In this document: positions 8,305-15,050 of the stretch, piece after piece
How the letters are laid out: the number at the start of each line of letters is the position of its first letter
How positions within the stretch are numbered: the stretch's first letter is position 1
Source of the DNA: Nocardia lijiangensis NBRC 108240
Lineage (GTDB): Bacteria; Actinomycetota; Actinomycetes; Mycobacteriales; Mycobacteriaceae
Assembly: GCF_001613045.1 (NCBI RefSeq)
Contig: NZ_BDBP01000034.1
Span: forward strand, 29,553-93,552
Length of the DNA stretch: 64,000 bases
Direction of reading: 5' to 3'
The notes under the pieces: generated by a model
The model's input: the letters and a program-made list of their open reading frames with translations, nothing else
Told to the model about the DNA's origin: nothing
Databases searched by the model: none
Made by a program: the position numbers and the translations under genes

Positions 8305-8994
8305 GGCCGACATCGAGGTCAGTTCGGCGCGTGAATCCGAGTACGGCGCGACGGGACTCAGTTGCATGGCGGTCGGCATACGGCGGGTGAGAGTCGTCGG
8401 ACCGGTGAATTCGAGGCGTCCGGTGCGCAGGGCGTGTAGCACCGGGATGCGGCCCAGCCACACCTGGTACAGCGAGCTGACGTCGGAGCGAATGGTGACG
8501 TCCACCGGATAACCCGGGTCGGTGACGCACACCGACGGCGCTCCCCGTTCCACGACGATCCAATAGCGGCGCGGGTCGTCGGTGAACCGCACCGCGAGCA
8601 CCTGACGGATGCCGGGGAACGAGGAGGTGTCCAGGCGGGTGTGCATCCACCAGACGAGCAGGTCGGCGTCGAGTTCTTCCTGGTCGGGTTCACCGAAGGT
8701 CCAGCGCGCGCCCCAAGCGCCGAGGCCGAACAGGATCGGCTCGAGGTCCCGGCCCGCCTCGGTGAGCAGATACCGTCCGCCGATCTTCTCGATCAGGCCC
8801 GCGCGCTCGAACTGGCGCAGCCGCTTGGTGAGCAGGGTGCGCGACAGCCCGGGCAGGCCACGGGCGAGATCGTTGAAGCGGGTGCTTCCGACGAGGAGGT
8901 CGCGCAGGATGAGCAGCGACCATCGCTCGCCGAGCAGGTCGAGGGCCCGGGAGATCGGGCAGTACTGTCCGTAGCCCGCCGTCGTTGTCGTCAC
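8302..8994 (-). CDS. HxlR-family regulator with C-terminal SCP2-like domain
   Basis: About 230 aa from GTG at 8994, preferred over the ATG at 9021 because a GCGAGG site precedes it. The N-terminal winged helix is HxlR type (YCPISRALDLLGERWSLLILRDLL, then FNDLARGLPGLSRTLLTKRLRQFERAGLIEK). Residues from about 120 on form an alpha/beta domain (VTIRSDVSSLYQVWLGRIPVLHALRTGRLEFTG pattern) like SCP2/sterol-carrier domains, found in a subset of actinobacterial HxlR regulators and a likely lipid-sensing part. It is divergent from an acyl-CoA dehydrogenase, its probable target, with palindromes in the 93-nt gap. Confidence 0.85.
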   Translation of the reverse strand: MTTTTAGYGQYCPISRALDLLGERWSLLILRDLLVGSTRFNDLARGLPGLSRTLLTKRLRQFERAGLIEKIGGRYLLTEAGRDLEPILFGLGAWGARWTFGEPDQEELDADLLVWWMHTRLDTSSFPGIRQVLAVRFTDDPRRYWIVVERGAPSVCVTDPGYPVDVTIRSDVSSLYQVWLGRIPVLHALRTGRLEFTGPTTLTRRMPTAMQLSPVAPYSDSRAELTSMSA

Positions 8995-9014
8995 GCCGCA
9001 CCTCGCGATTCCTT

Positions 9015-9043
9015 GGTCCATTTCGTGGACCGGGTGAGTCCAC
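9015..9043. promoter_or_regulatory. Overlapping palindromes in the HxlR/acyl-CoA dehydrogenase intergenic region
   Basis: Two inverted repeats share half-sites: GGTCCA-N5-TGGACC (9015-9031) and GTGGAC-N7-GTCCAC (9025-9043). A further imperfect repeat, AGTCCA...TGCACT, extends to about 9053. Dimeric winged-helix HxlR proteins bind such sites, so this is the likely autoregulatory and target operator. Confidence 0.55.
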
Positions 9044-9087
9044 TTTCTGCACTATTCGGTTATCGCGAGGCTTCGTAGCTTCGAAAC

Positions 9088-10224
9088 ATGACGACTATTG
9101 CTACCCCCGAAACGACCGCAACCGGCTGGATCGAGCGCGCCCGCTCGGTCGGCGAGACCCTGCGCGCCGAGGTCGCCGAACGCGACCGCACCGGCGAGAT
9201 CTCCGCACCCGCCTTCGACCTGCTGCGCACCACCGGCCTGTCGGCCGCCCTGGTGCCCGCCGAATACGGCGGCGGTGGGGCGACGCACCGCGACATGGGC
9301 GAGATCTTGCGCGAACTCGGCCGCCACGACCCGTCCACCGCGGTGGCGTTCGCCATGCACGCCCACCTGGTCGCCACCCAGCTGTGGCGGCACAAGCACG
9401 GCGCCGACGCGGCACCGCTGTTCCAGAAGGTGGTCGACGGCGCACTGCTGGTCAGCACCGGCGCCTCGGACTGGGTCGGCTCCAACGGCCGCGCCGAACG
9501 AGTCGACGGCGGGTACGTGGTGCACGCGCGCAAGGCGCCCGCCAGCGGCTGCGAGGTCGGCACCGTGCTCGTCACCAGCGTGCGATACGACGACGGACCC
9601 GAGGGCCCGCAGGTGCTGCACTGCGCGATACCGATGAGCGCGCCCGGCGTCGGCATCGAAAAGACGTGGGACACCATGGGTTTGCGTGCGACCGGCTCGC
9701 ACACGGTGGTGCTGGACGGCGTATTCGTGCCGGACGCCGCCATCTCGCTGATCCGGCCCGCCGATGTCTGGCCGCCGCTGTTGAACGTGGTGATCGGCGC
9801 GGCGCTGCCGCTGGTCATGTCCGCCTATCTCGGTATCGCCGACGACGCGGTGCACACCGCGCTGGAGCTGGTCTCCGGGCGCGGCGACTCGCACATCGTG
9901 CAGCTCGTCGGCGAGCTGTCCAACGCGCACACCACCGCGGCCGATCTCGTGGAGGCGATGTTCACCGGGTCCGAGAATCTGGGATTCGCCAACACCGACG
10001 CCAACGCCGCCCGCACCCTGAGCCGCAAGACCGTCGCAGCCGATGCCCTCATCGAGACCGTGCGGCTGGCCATCGAGACGGTCGGCGGCGTCGGCTACTC
10101 GCGCGCCTGCGAGCTGGAGATGCGCTACCGCGACGTGCACGGCTGCCTGTTCCATCCACTGCCGCGGGCCAAGCAGATCCGATTCAGCGGTCACGTTCTG
10201 CTCGGACACACCCCGCTCGGCTGA
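9088..10224 (+). CDS. Acyl-CoA dehydrogenase-like flavoprotein
   Basis: A protein of 378 aa with the acyl-CoA dehydrogenase fold: an N-terminal helical part (GLSAALVPAEYGGGGATHRDMGEILRELG pattern), a central beta domain (STGASDWVGSNGRAERVDGGYVVHARK) and C-terminal helices (ETVGGVGYSRACELEMRYRDVHG). The usual YxMTEPxxGSD loop is replaced by LLVSTGASDWVGS, as in the acyl-CoA dehydrogenase-like monooxygenase/DszC-related subgroup, so it may not perform beta-oxidation. Divergent from the HxlR-SCP2 regulator, which probably controls it. Confidence 0.85.
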   Translation: MTTIATPETTATGWIERARSVGETLRAEVAERDRTGEISAPAFDLLRTTGLSAALVPAEYGGGGATHRDMGEILRELGRHDPSTAVAFAMHAHLVATQLWRHKHGADAAPLFQKVVDGALLVSTGASDWVGSNGRAERVDGGYVVHARKAPASGCEVGTVLVTSVRYDDGPEGPQVLHCAIPMSAPGVGIEKTWDTMGLRATGSHTVVLDGVFVPDAAISLIRPADVWPPLLNVVIGAALPLVMSAYLGIADDAVHTALELVSGRGDSHIVQLVGELSNAHTTAADLVEAMFTGSENLGFANTDANAARTLSRKTVAADALIETVRLAIETVGGVGYSRACELEMRYRDVHGCLFHPLPRAKQIRFSGHVLLGHTPLG

Positions 10225-10296
10225 ACCGCGTGAACGATTCGCCCGTGTTCGGTGATGATGGAGCAGGGCCGTGATTCGCCCGCGGGAAGGAAGACC

Positions 10297-10842
10297 ATGG
10301 TGTCCGTGCGCAAGATCGCTCGATCCCCGATCGCCTGGGTACTCACGGTGCTCGTCGTAGCCGGTCTCGGCGCGGCGCTCGCCCTGTTCCAGCCCTGGCG
10401 GCTCGTCACCGACACCACGGTGAACGAGGCGGTCCCGACCGTGGTGGGGCCGCCGGGGGGCATGCCGCAGATCGACCCACCGACGCAGCCGCGCACGCTC
10501 GCCACGGGAACGTTCGTCTCCCATGAGCACAGCACCTCGGGCGCCGTCAGCGTCCTGCAACTGGCCGACGGCAGCCGGGTGCTGCGCCTGGAGAATCTGG
10601 ACACCTCCGACGGACCGGACCTGCATGTCTGGCTCACCGACGCCCCGGTGCTCGAAGGCAGGGCGGGCTGGGGCGTCTTCGACGACGGTCGCCACACCGA
10701 TCTCGGGCAGCTGAAGGGCAACAAGGGCAGCCAGAACTACGCCATCCCGGCCGAGGTCGATCTCACCGCCCTGACCAGCGTCTCGATCTGGTGCGACCGG
10801 TTCGACGTCTCGTTCGGCGCGGCGGCCCTGCACGCGATCTGA
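10297..10842 (+). CDS. DM13-domain membrane-anchored protein
   Basis: A protein of 181 aa from ATG at 10297, chosen because of the GGAAGGAAG site before it. One N-terminal membrane segment (IAWVLTVLVVAGLGAALALF) is followed by an extracytoplasmic DM13 domain (about 75-180) with ATGTFVSHEHSTSGAV, LRLENLDTSDGPDLHVWLTD and VSIWCDRFDVSFGAAAL. DM13 domains are beta-sandwiches proposed to act in electron transfer through a conserved Cys (here in IWCDRF). Mycobacterial relatives exist but have no settled role. It stands alone behind the acyl-CoA dehydrogenase. Confidence 0.85.
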   Translation: MVSVRKIARSPIAWVLTVLVVAGLGAALALFQPWRLVTDTTVNEAVPTVVGPPGGMPQIDPPTQPRTLATGTFVSHEHSTSGAVSVLQLADGSRVLRLENLDTSDGPDLHVWLTDAPVLEGRAGWGVFDDGRHTDLGQLKGNKGSQNYAIPAEVDLTALTSVSIWCDRFDVSFGAAALHAI

Positions 10843-10913
10843 CGCGCTCGCATCCCGCGAAAAAAATGACCCGACAAACGCGGGTTCCCTGTGCCACCAT
10901 GTGATTCCACGAT

Positions 10914-10938
10914 GATCGCCCCGACCGGCGGGGCGATC
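10914..10938 (+). promoter_or_regulatory. Hairpin upstream of a small ORF
   Basis: Perfect 9-bp stem GATCGCCCC/GGGGCGATC with a 7-nt loop, ending 12 nt before the AGGAGGAGG ribosome binding site. It could end DM13 transcription or act as a 5' UTR structure controlling the small ORF and the HNH-WhiB genes; no T-run follows. Confidence 0.4.
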
Positions 10939-10968
10939 CGGCGAGTACCTGGAAGGAGGAGGTGGCCC

Positions 10969-11091
10969 GTGCATCAGACGATCGCGTATTCGGCGAACAG
11001 CAAAGCCGTACAGCGGTTCTCGACCGTCGAGAACGGACAGCCGTCGCGCGGCGATGGCGGCGCGGCAGGCCACCTCCCGGCCGGTCGCTGA
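10969..11091 (+). CDS. Small ORF with strong ribosome binding site, unknown function
   Basis: 40 codons from GTG at 10969, behind GGAAGGAGGAGG with 6-nt spacing, one of the strongest ribosome binding sites in the window. The peptide begins HQTIAYSANSKAVQRF after the start and ends in a Gly/Pro-rich tail. No family was recognised. It precedes the HNH endonuclease gene, whose own start lacks a good Shine-Dalgarno sequence, so it may be a leader peptide that sets translation of the HNH-WhiB pair. It may also be spurious apart from its ribosome binding site. Confidence 0.45.
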   Translation: MHQTIAYSANSKAVQRFSTVENGQPSRGDGGAAGHLPAGR

Positions 11092-11183
11092 CCTCCCGGT
11101 TCCCCGAACCGAGCGCGCCGCGCACCCGACGGCGCCGCGCTCCGCCGAATCTTCCACCTCCTTCACGAAACATGGTGAGCCCC

Positions 11184-11729
11184 ATGATGTTCCGACGTGC
11201 CGCCGATCCGGCGGCGGTGACCGCCGACAACTGGATACACACCGGCGTCCTCGTCCTCAACGCCTCCTACGAGGCGCTCGACGAGGTCGCCGCCGAGCGC
11301 GCCGTCGTGCTGCTGATCAGCGGCGCCGCCGAATCCGTCGCCGACAGGGAGCCGTACTTCCCGATCCGGTCGCGGCAGATGGAGATCGCGCTGCCGGAGA
11401 CCATCCGGCTGCTGCGCTACGTGTACATCGAGCACATCACCCGGGTCCACGACGAAAGCCGCGCCACCCTGGCGGGCGTGCTGCGCCGCGACGCGCACCG
11501 GTGCGGCTACTGCGCCGGATGGGCCCGCACCGTCGACCACATCCGTCCGCGCAGCCGCGGTGGCCCCAACACCTGGAGCAACCTGGTCGCGGCCTGCGCT
11601 CCGTGCAACACGCTCAAGGCCGACCGCACGCCGGAGGAGGCGGGCATGCGGCTGCTGTGGGAACCGAAGGCGCCCGATCACCTCGCCAAGCGGCAACGCC
11701 AGATCTGGAAGCAGCTGGCGAGCACCTGA
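11184..11729 (+). CDS. HNH endonuclease family protein
   Basis: A protein of 181 aa from ATG at 11184; ATG at 11172 in the same frame is an alternative, and neither has a strong ribosome binding site. The N-terminal part carries the family opening TGVLVLNASYEALDEVAAERAVVLL. The C-terminal HNH module (about 110-165) has zinc pairs CGYC and CAPC around WARTVDHIRPRSRGG and WSNLVAACAPCNTLKADRTPEEA. This family is a stand-alone actinobacterial HNH nuclease whose natural role is mostly unknown. Followed 23 nt later by a WhiB gene. Confidence 0.88.
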   Translation: MMFRRAADPAAVTADNWIHTGVLVLNASYEALDEVAAERAVVLLISGAAESVADREPYFPIRSRQMEIALPETIRLLRYVYIEHITRVHDESRATLAGVLRRDAHRCGYCAGWARTVDHIRPRSRGGPNTWSNLVAACAPCNTLKADRTPEEAGMRLLWEPKAPDHLAKRQRQIWKQLAST

Positions 11730-11752
11730 GAACCGAGAAAGGAGTAAGGATC

Positions 11753-12025
11753 ATGACCGTCCGAACATTGCCGACCGGGGCCGAGCCGACGCTCGGCGAC
11801 CTGCTCCCGCTCTCGGATGCCCGAGGGTGGCACCGGGCCGCGTGCCGAGGTGATCCGAATCACGAAGCCTGGTTTCCGTACCCGTCGCAGGACTTCGACT
11901 ACGCGCGCGGCATCTGCGGGAGCTGTCCGATCCGGGCGGCCTGCGCCGATTTCGCCGCCGGCACCGGCCAGTCCGGCGTGTGGGGCGGGCACGAGTTCGA
12001 CCGCGGGCGGATGATCCGCGAATAA
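11753..12025 (+). CDS. WhiB-family iron-sulfur transcriptional regulator
   Basis: A protein of 90 aa, as usual for Wbl proteins. The four cluster-ligating cysteines are present: C-x23-C-x2-C-x5-C (AAC...ICGSC...AAC). They are followed by the GVWGG turn (SGVWGGHEFD) and a short basic tail (DRGRMIRE). Wbl proteins hold a [4Fe-4S] cluster sensitive to O2/NO and act with the housekeeping sigma factor. The tail lacks an AT-hook, so it is not WhiB7-like; the paralogue cannot be named. It has a strong AAAGGAGTAAGG site and probably shares a transcript with the HNH gene. A terminator hairpin follows. Confidence 0.93.
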   Translation: MTVRTLPTGAEPTLGDLLPLSDARGWHRAACRGDPNHEAWFPYPSQDFDYARGICGSCPIRAACADFAAGTGQSGVWGGHEFDRGRMIRE

Positions 12026-12038
12026 CCGGCCGCCCGAG

Positions 12039-12064
12039 CCGCCGACGCACCGCAGCGTCGGCGG
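12039..12064 (+). terminator. Hairpin terminator after whiB
   Basis: Perfect 10-bp stem CCGCCGACGC/GCGTCGGCGG with a 6-nt loop, 13 nt after the whiB stop. Confidence 0.6.
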
Positions 12065-12133
12065 TTCGCGTGCGTCGAGGGGCCTCGCGTACCGGTCCGT
12101 GGACTCGGCGGGCGGCCGAACCGGCGGTGACCA

Positions 12134-12149
12134 TACACTGATCGCCGTG
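12134..12149 (+). promoter_or_regulatory. -10 element placing transcription start at the VWA start codon
   Basis: TACACT (12134-12139) lies 7 nt before GTG 12147, the spacing expected for a leaderless transcript, and no ribosome binding site is present. Confidence 0.5.
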
Positions 12150-13823
12150 GGCACTCATCGCAGCGGGACCAGATCTCGAGGTATCAGCAAAGGTCCGGTT
12201 ATCGCAGTGGTGGCCATTCTGCTACTCGTTGCCGCGGTTTTCGCCTGGTTCCAATTCAGCGACCGGGCCGCCGACCGCGACAGCGCGGCGGCCGCGGAAT
12301 GCGTCGAGGGGCCTTCGACGCTGTTCGTCACCGTCGATCCCGACATCGAGGCGCCGGTACGCGCCATCGCCGACAAGTACAACGCGACCGAGCCGCAGGT
12401 GCGCGATCACTGCGCGCGCGTCGCCGTGACCGTGCGGCCCTCGGCGGCGGTGGCCGAGGCGTTCCGCGCGGGCGGCACGTGGAACGCGGCGCTTGGACCG
12501 CAACCCGCGCTGTGGATTCCGGATTCCTCGCGCGCCGTCGAGTCCATGCGAGTGCCGGGACTCGTTGCGGGCGAACCGAGTCCGATCGCGGGCAGCCCGG
12601 TCGCGCTCGGCGTGCCCGAGCAGGTGCGCGCCGCGCTGGAGAGCGCGCGGATCGCGTGGGGCGATCTGCCTCGCCTGCAACAGGGTTCGCTCGACGAGAT
12701 CGGCCTGTCCGGCTGGGGCGGGCTGCGGCTGGCGCTGCCGCCCGGCGACGGCACCGTGGCCGCGGCGGTCGCGGTCGGGTCGGCCGTGGCCGGTGAGGAG
12801 CCGTTGTCCGACGCGGGCGCGCAGTCCGGCCAGGTGGTCGCGGCGATCTCCGGCTTGGCGTCCGGGGCGCCGGAGGTCGCGGACACCGCCGCCGCGCTGG
12901 TCGCGGTCGCGAATCCGGCCCAGGGCGCGAGTTCCGCCATCCACGCGGTAGTCGCTACCGAGCAGCAAATAGCCGGGCAGCCCGGCGTCGCCGTGTTCCG
13001 GCCCGCGGGCACCGCGCCGGTGGCCGATCACCCCGCCGCGCTCATATCCGGCCCGTGGGTCGACCAGACGCAGAACCTGATCGCCGGGCTCTTCGTCGAC
13101 TATCTGCGCAACCCCGAACAGTCGCCGTTCTTCACCACCGCGGGCTTCACCGCGGTGCCCCCGCCGACCGGTCCCGGTGCCTCCCGCGCCGCGCTGGACA
13201 AGGTGCGGGCCACCCTCGCGCACCCGGTGCTCGGCGTGCAGTCCACGGTGCTGCTCGACGTCTCCTCGTCCATGTCGACCGCCGAGGGTGCGAGCACCCG
13301 CCTGGCCAACGCACTCGGCGCGCTCCGCTCCACCATGAACGTCATGCCGCCGGACTTCGGCCTCGGTGTCTGGACTTTCGGCAAGAACCTCGACGGCGCC
13401 AATCCCTACCGGGTGCAAGCCCGCACGGCCGCGCTCGCCGACGGCCAGCGCACCACGATCGACACCGCGCTGAGCACCGTCCGCGCCACCGAAACCCGGA
13501 CCGATCAGGCCTACCCCGCGCTGCTCGCCGCCTACCGCAGCGCGGTGACCGGCTACACCGAGGGCCGGACGAACTCGGTGCTGCTGATCACCGACGGGCC
13601 CGACGACGACTCCACGCTCACCGGCGCACAACTGCTCGCCGACCTCACCGCCGCCGCCGATCCGGATCGCCCGGTGCGCGTCGACATCATCGTGATCGGC
13701 GGCGGCGGCACCGAGACGCTGCAAACCGCCGCGCAGCGCACCGGCGGCAGCTACGTCCGGCTGACCACCTCGAACGACCTCAGCTTCGGCAGCGCGGTCG
13801 TCCAAGCGCTCACCACGCCGTAG
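12147..13823 (+). CDS. Membrane-anchored substrate-binding-like and VWA-domain protein
   Basis: A protein of 558 aa from GTG at 12147. One transmembrane segment (VIAVVAILLLVAAVFAWFQF, about 15-35) anchors it facing outward. Residues of about 50-330 resemble a periplasmic-binding (SBP_bac_11-like) fold (GPSTLFVTVDPDIEAPVRAIADKY, WNAALGPQPALWIPDS). A C-terminal VWA domain (about 365-555) has the MIDAS sequence DVSSSMST, with further metal-site residues near TDGPDDDS. Such proteins occur near glcB in mycobacteria; the function is unknown, but a metal-dependent protein-binding role at the envelope is likely. Probably leaderless. Confidence 0.85.
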   Translation: MGTHRSGTRSRGISKGPVIAVVAILLLVAAVFAWFQFSDRAADRDSAAAAECVEGPSTLFVTVDPDIEAPVRAIADKYNATEPQVRDHCARVAVTVRPSAAVAEAFRAGGTWNAALGPQPALWIPDSSRAVESMRVPGLVAGEPSPIAGSPVALGVPEQVRAALESARIAWGDLPRLQQGSLDEIGLSGWGGLRLALPPGDGTVAAAVAVGSAVAGEEPLSDAGAQSGQVVAAISGLASGAPEVADTAAALVAVANPAQGASSAIHAVVATEQQIAGQPGVAVFRPAGTAPVADHPAALISGPWVDQTQNLIAGLFVDYLRNPEQSPFFTTAGFTAVPPPTGPGASRAALDKVRATLAHPVLGVQSTVLLDVSSSMSTAEGASTRLANALGALRSTMNVMPPDFGLGVWTFGKNLDGANPYRVQARTAALADGQRTTIDTALSTVRATETRTDQAYPALLAAYRSAVTGYTEGRTNSVLLITDGPDDDSTLTGAQLLADLTAAADPDRPVRVDIIVIGGGGTETLQTAAQRTGGSYVRLTTSNDLSFGSAVVQALTTP

Positions 13824-13832
13824 GTCGCCGGA

Positions 13833-13891
13833 GCGCGGTTCCATCGTCGGCGCGCCGCCCTTGCGGAGGGCGCCCACCGGTGGAACCGCGC
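13833..13891 (+). terminator. Long hairpin after the VWA gene
   Basis: Outer arms GCGCGGTTCCA (13833-13843) and TGGAACCGCGC (13881-13891) are perfectly complementary over 11 bp and enclose a GC-rich inner stem around CCTTGCGGAGG. It starts 9 nt after the stop codon. Confidence 0.6.
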
Positions 13892-13999
13892 GTCAGCCCG
13901 GAATCACGCGTGAATTTACCAAGGCCACACTCCAACGAACCCGACCGGCCGACCAAGACGGTAGGGCTGGCGTGCACGGTTGTACCCGGAGGCGAATCA

Positions 14000-14155
14000 G
14001 ATGGCTATTCGCGCCCGTCCGGTTCGACTGAGGCGAGCGCGCCCGACCCCATGGCGACCCCGATCGCGCCATCGGGGTCGCCAGCCAAATCGTGCGGTTC
14101 GGCGCCGGCAGGTCGAGTTCGCTGATCGCCCCGGCGGTGATGACCCGGCGGAGCC
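14000..14155 (-). pseudogene. Relic tandem duplicate of the vgb 3' end
   Basis: This stretch aligns with 14182-14338, the last part of vgb and its stop, at an offset of 182-183 nt with many substitutions and one 1-nt indel. The translated remnant can be followed as 'PGAEPHDLAG...SGALASVEPDGRE*', mirroring 'PGAEPHGLAV...SGALVCVEPDGRE*'. It has no start and is frame-shifted. It looks like an old tandem duplication, or the remains of a longer repeat-propeller gene, now decaying. The neighbouring 13892-13999 shows nothing recognisable. Confidence 0.7.
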
Positions 14156-14186
14156 TGCCGGTGGAACCTCGTGCGAGGTCGGACGG

Positions 14187-15050
14187 CTATTCGCGGCCGT
14201 CCGGTTCGACACACACGAGCGCGCCCGACTCCATGGCCAACCAGATCGCCCCATCCGGACCGACCGCCAAGCCGTGCGGTTCCGCGCCGGGCAGGTCGAG
14301 TTCGCTGATCGCCCCCGCGGTGGTGATCCGGCCGAGCCGGGAGCTCCCCCACTGCGTAAACCACAGCGCCCCATCGGGTCCCGCGATGATCGCGTGCGGA
14401 CGCGCAGCGCGGTCGGGCAGCGGAAACTCTTCGATCGCGCCGTCCACGGTGATTCGGCCGATCTGCCCTGCGCCGATCTCCACGAACCACAGCGCGCCGT
14501 CCGGGCCTGCGGTGATGCCGACCGGGTTCGCCTGCTCGGTCGGCAGCGGATACGTGGTGATCGCACCATCCGTGGTGACCCGGCCGATGGCGTTCGCCTG
14601 ATTCAGGGTGAACCACAGCGCGCCGTCGGGCCCCGCGGTGATCATCGACGGCATGCCGTCGACCGGGTACCGGGTGATGGTGCCGTCGCCGGACAACCGC
14701 CCGATGTGACCGGACTGGAGTTCGGTGCACCACAGCGCGCCGTCGGGTCCAACGCACAGACCGTACGGCGCGTCGGCGGCGACGAACGACAGCTCGCCGT
14801 CCGCGCCGATCCGGCCGATCCGGTTGCCGCGAAACTCGGTGAACCACACCGCGTCATCGGGACCGGCGACGATCACCGTCGGCTGCCCGTCGGCCGGGTC
14901 GAGGGCGAAGGTCTCGATGCCCTCCCCCGCCCACCGGCCGACCGAACCCTGTGCGGCCATCGTGAACCAGAGCGCGCCCGCCTTGTCGACGGTGACGCCG
15001 TACGGCGCACCCGGCGCCTCGATCGTCGTGCGGATCTCAGGCAAATTCAT
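14187..15050 (-). CDS. vgb: Virginiamycin B lyase (streptogramin B lyase) family
   Basis: 287 aa from ATG at 15050 (AAGGGAG site), close to the roughly 295 aa of staphylococcal Vgb. It is a seven-bladed beta-propeller with regular blade repeats 'GPDGALWFT......IGRI...G' visible throughout (for example ITAGPDGALWFTLNQANAIGRV and IIAGPDGALWFTQWGSSRLGRI). Vgb linearises type B streptogramins by an Mg-dependent lyase reaction, and the family is widespread in actinomycetes with uncertain activity. The gene overlaps the 3' end of an ABC-F gene by 14 nt, which strengthens a drug-resistance reading. Activity on quinupristin-type compounds is not proven by sequence. Confidence 0.85.
   Translation of the reverse strand: MNLPEIRTTIEAPGAPYGVTVDKAGALWFTMAAQGSVGRWAGEGIETFALDPADGQPTVIVAGPDDAVWFTEFRGNRIGRIGADGELSFVAADAPYGLCVGPDGALWCTELQSGHIGRLSGDGTITRYPVDGMPSMITAGPDGALWFTLNQANAIGRVTTDGAITTYPLPTEQANPVGITAGPDGALWFVEIGAGQIGRITVDGAIEEFPLPDRAARPHAIIAGPDGALWFTQWGSSRLGRITTAGAISELDLPGAEPHGLAVGPDGAIWLAMESGALVCVEPDGRE

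Larger units (their letters stand above)
10843..11183 (+). other. Leader region between the DM13 and HNH genes
   Basis: A stretch of 341 nt with no large gene. It holds an A-run (10860-10866), a strong hairpin at 10914-10938, a near-ideal Shine-Dalgarno sequence at 10951-10963 followed by a 40-codon ORF, and, just before the HNH start, a CCACCTCC tract (11154-11161) complementary to part of that Shine-Dalgarno sequence. Confidence 0.5.
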
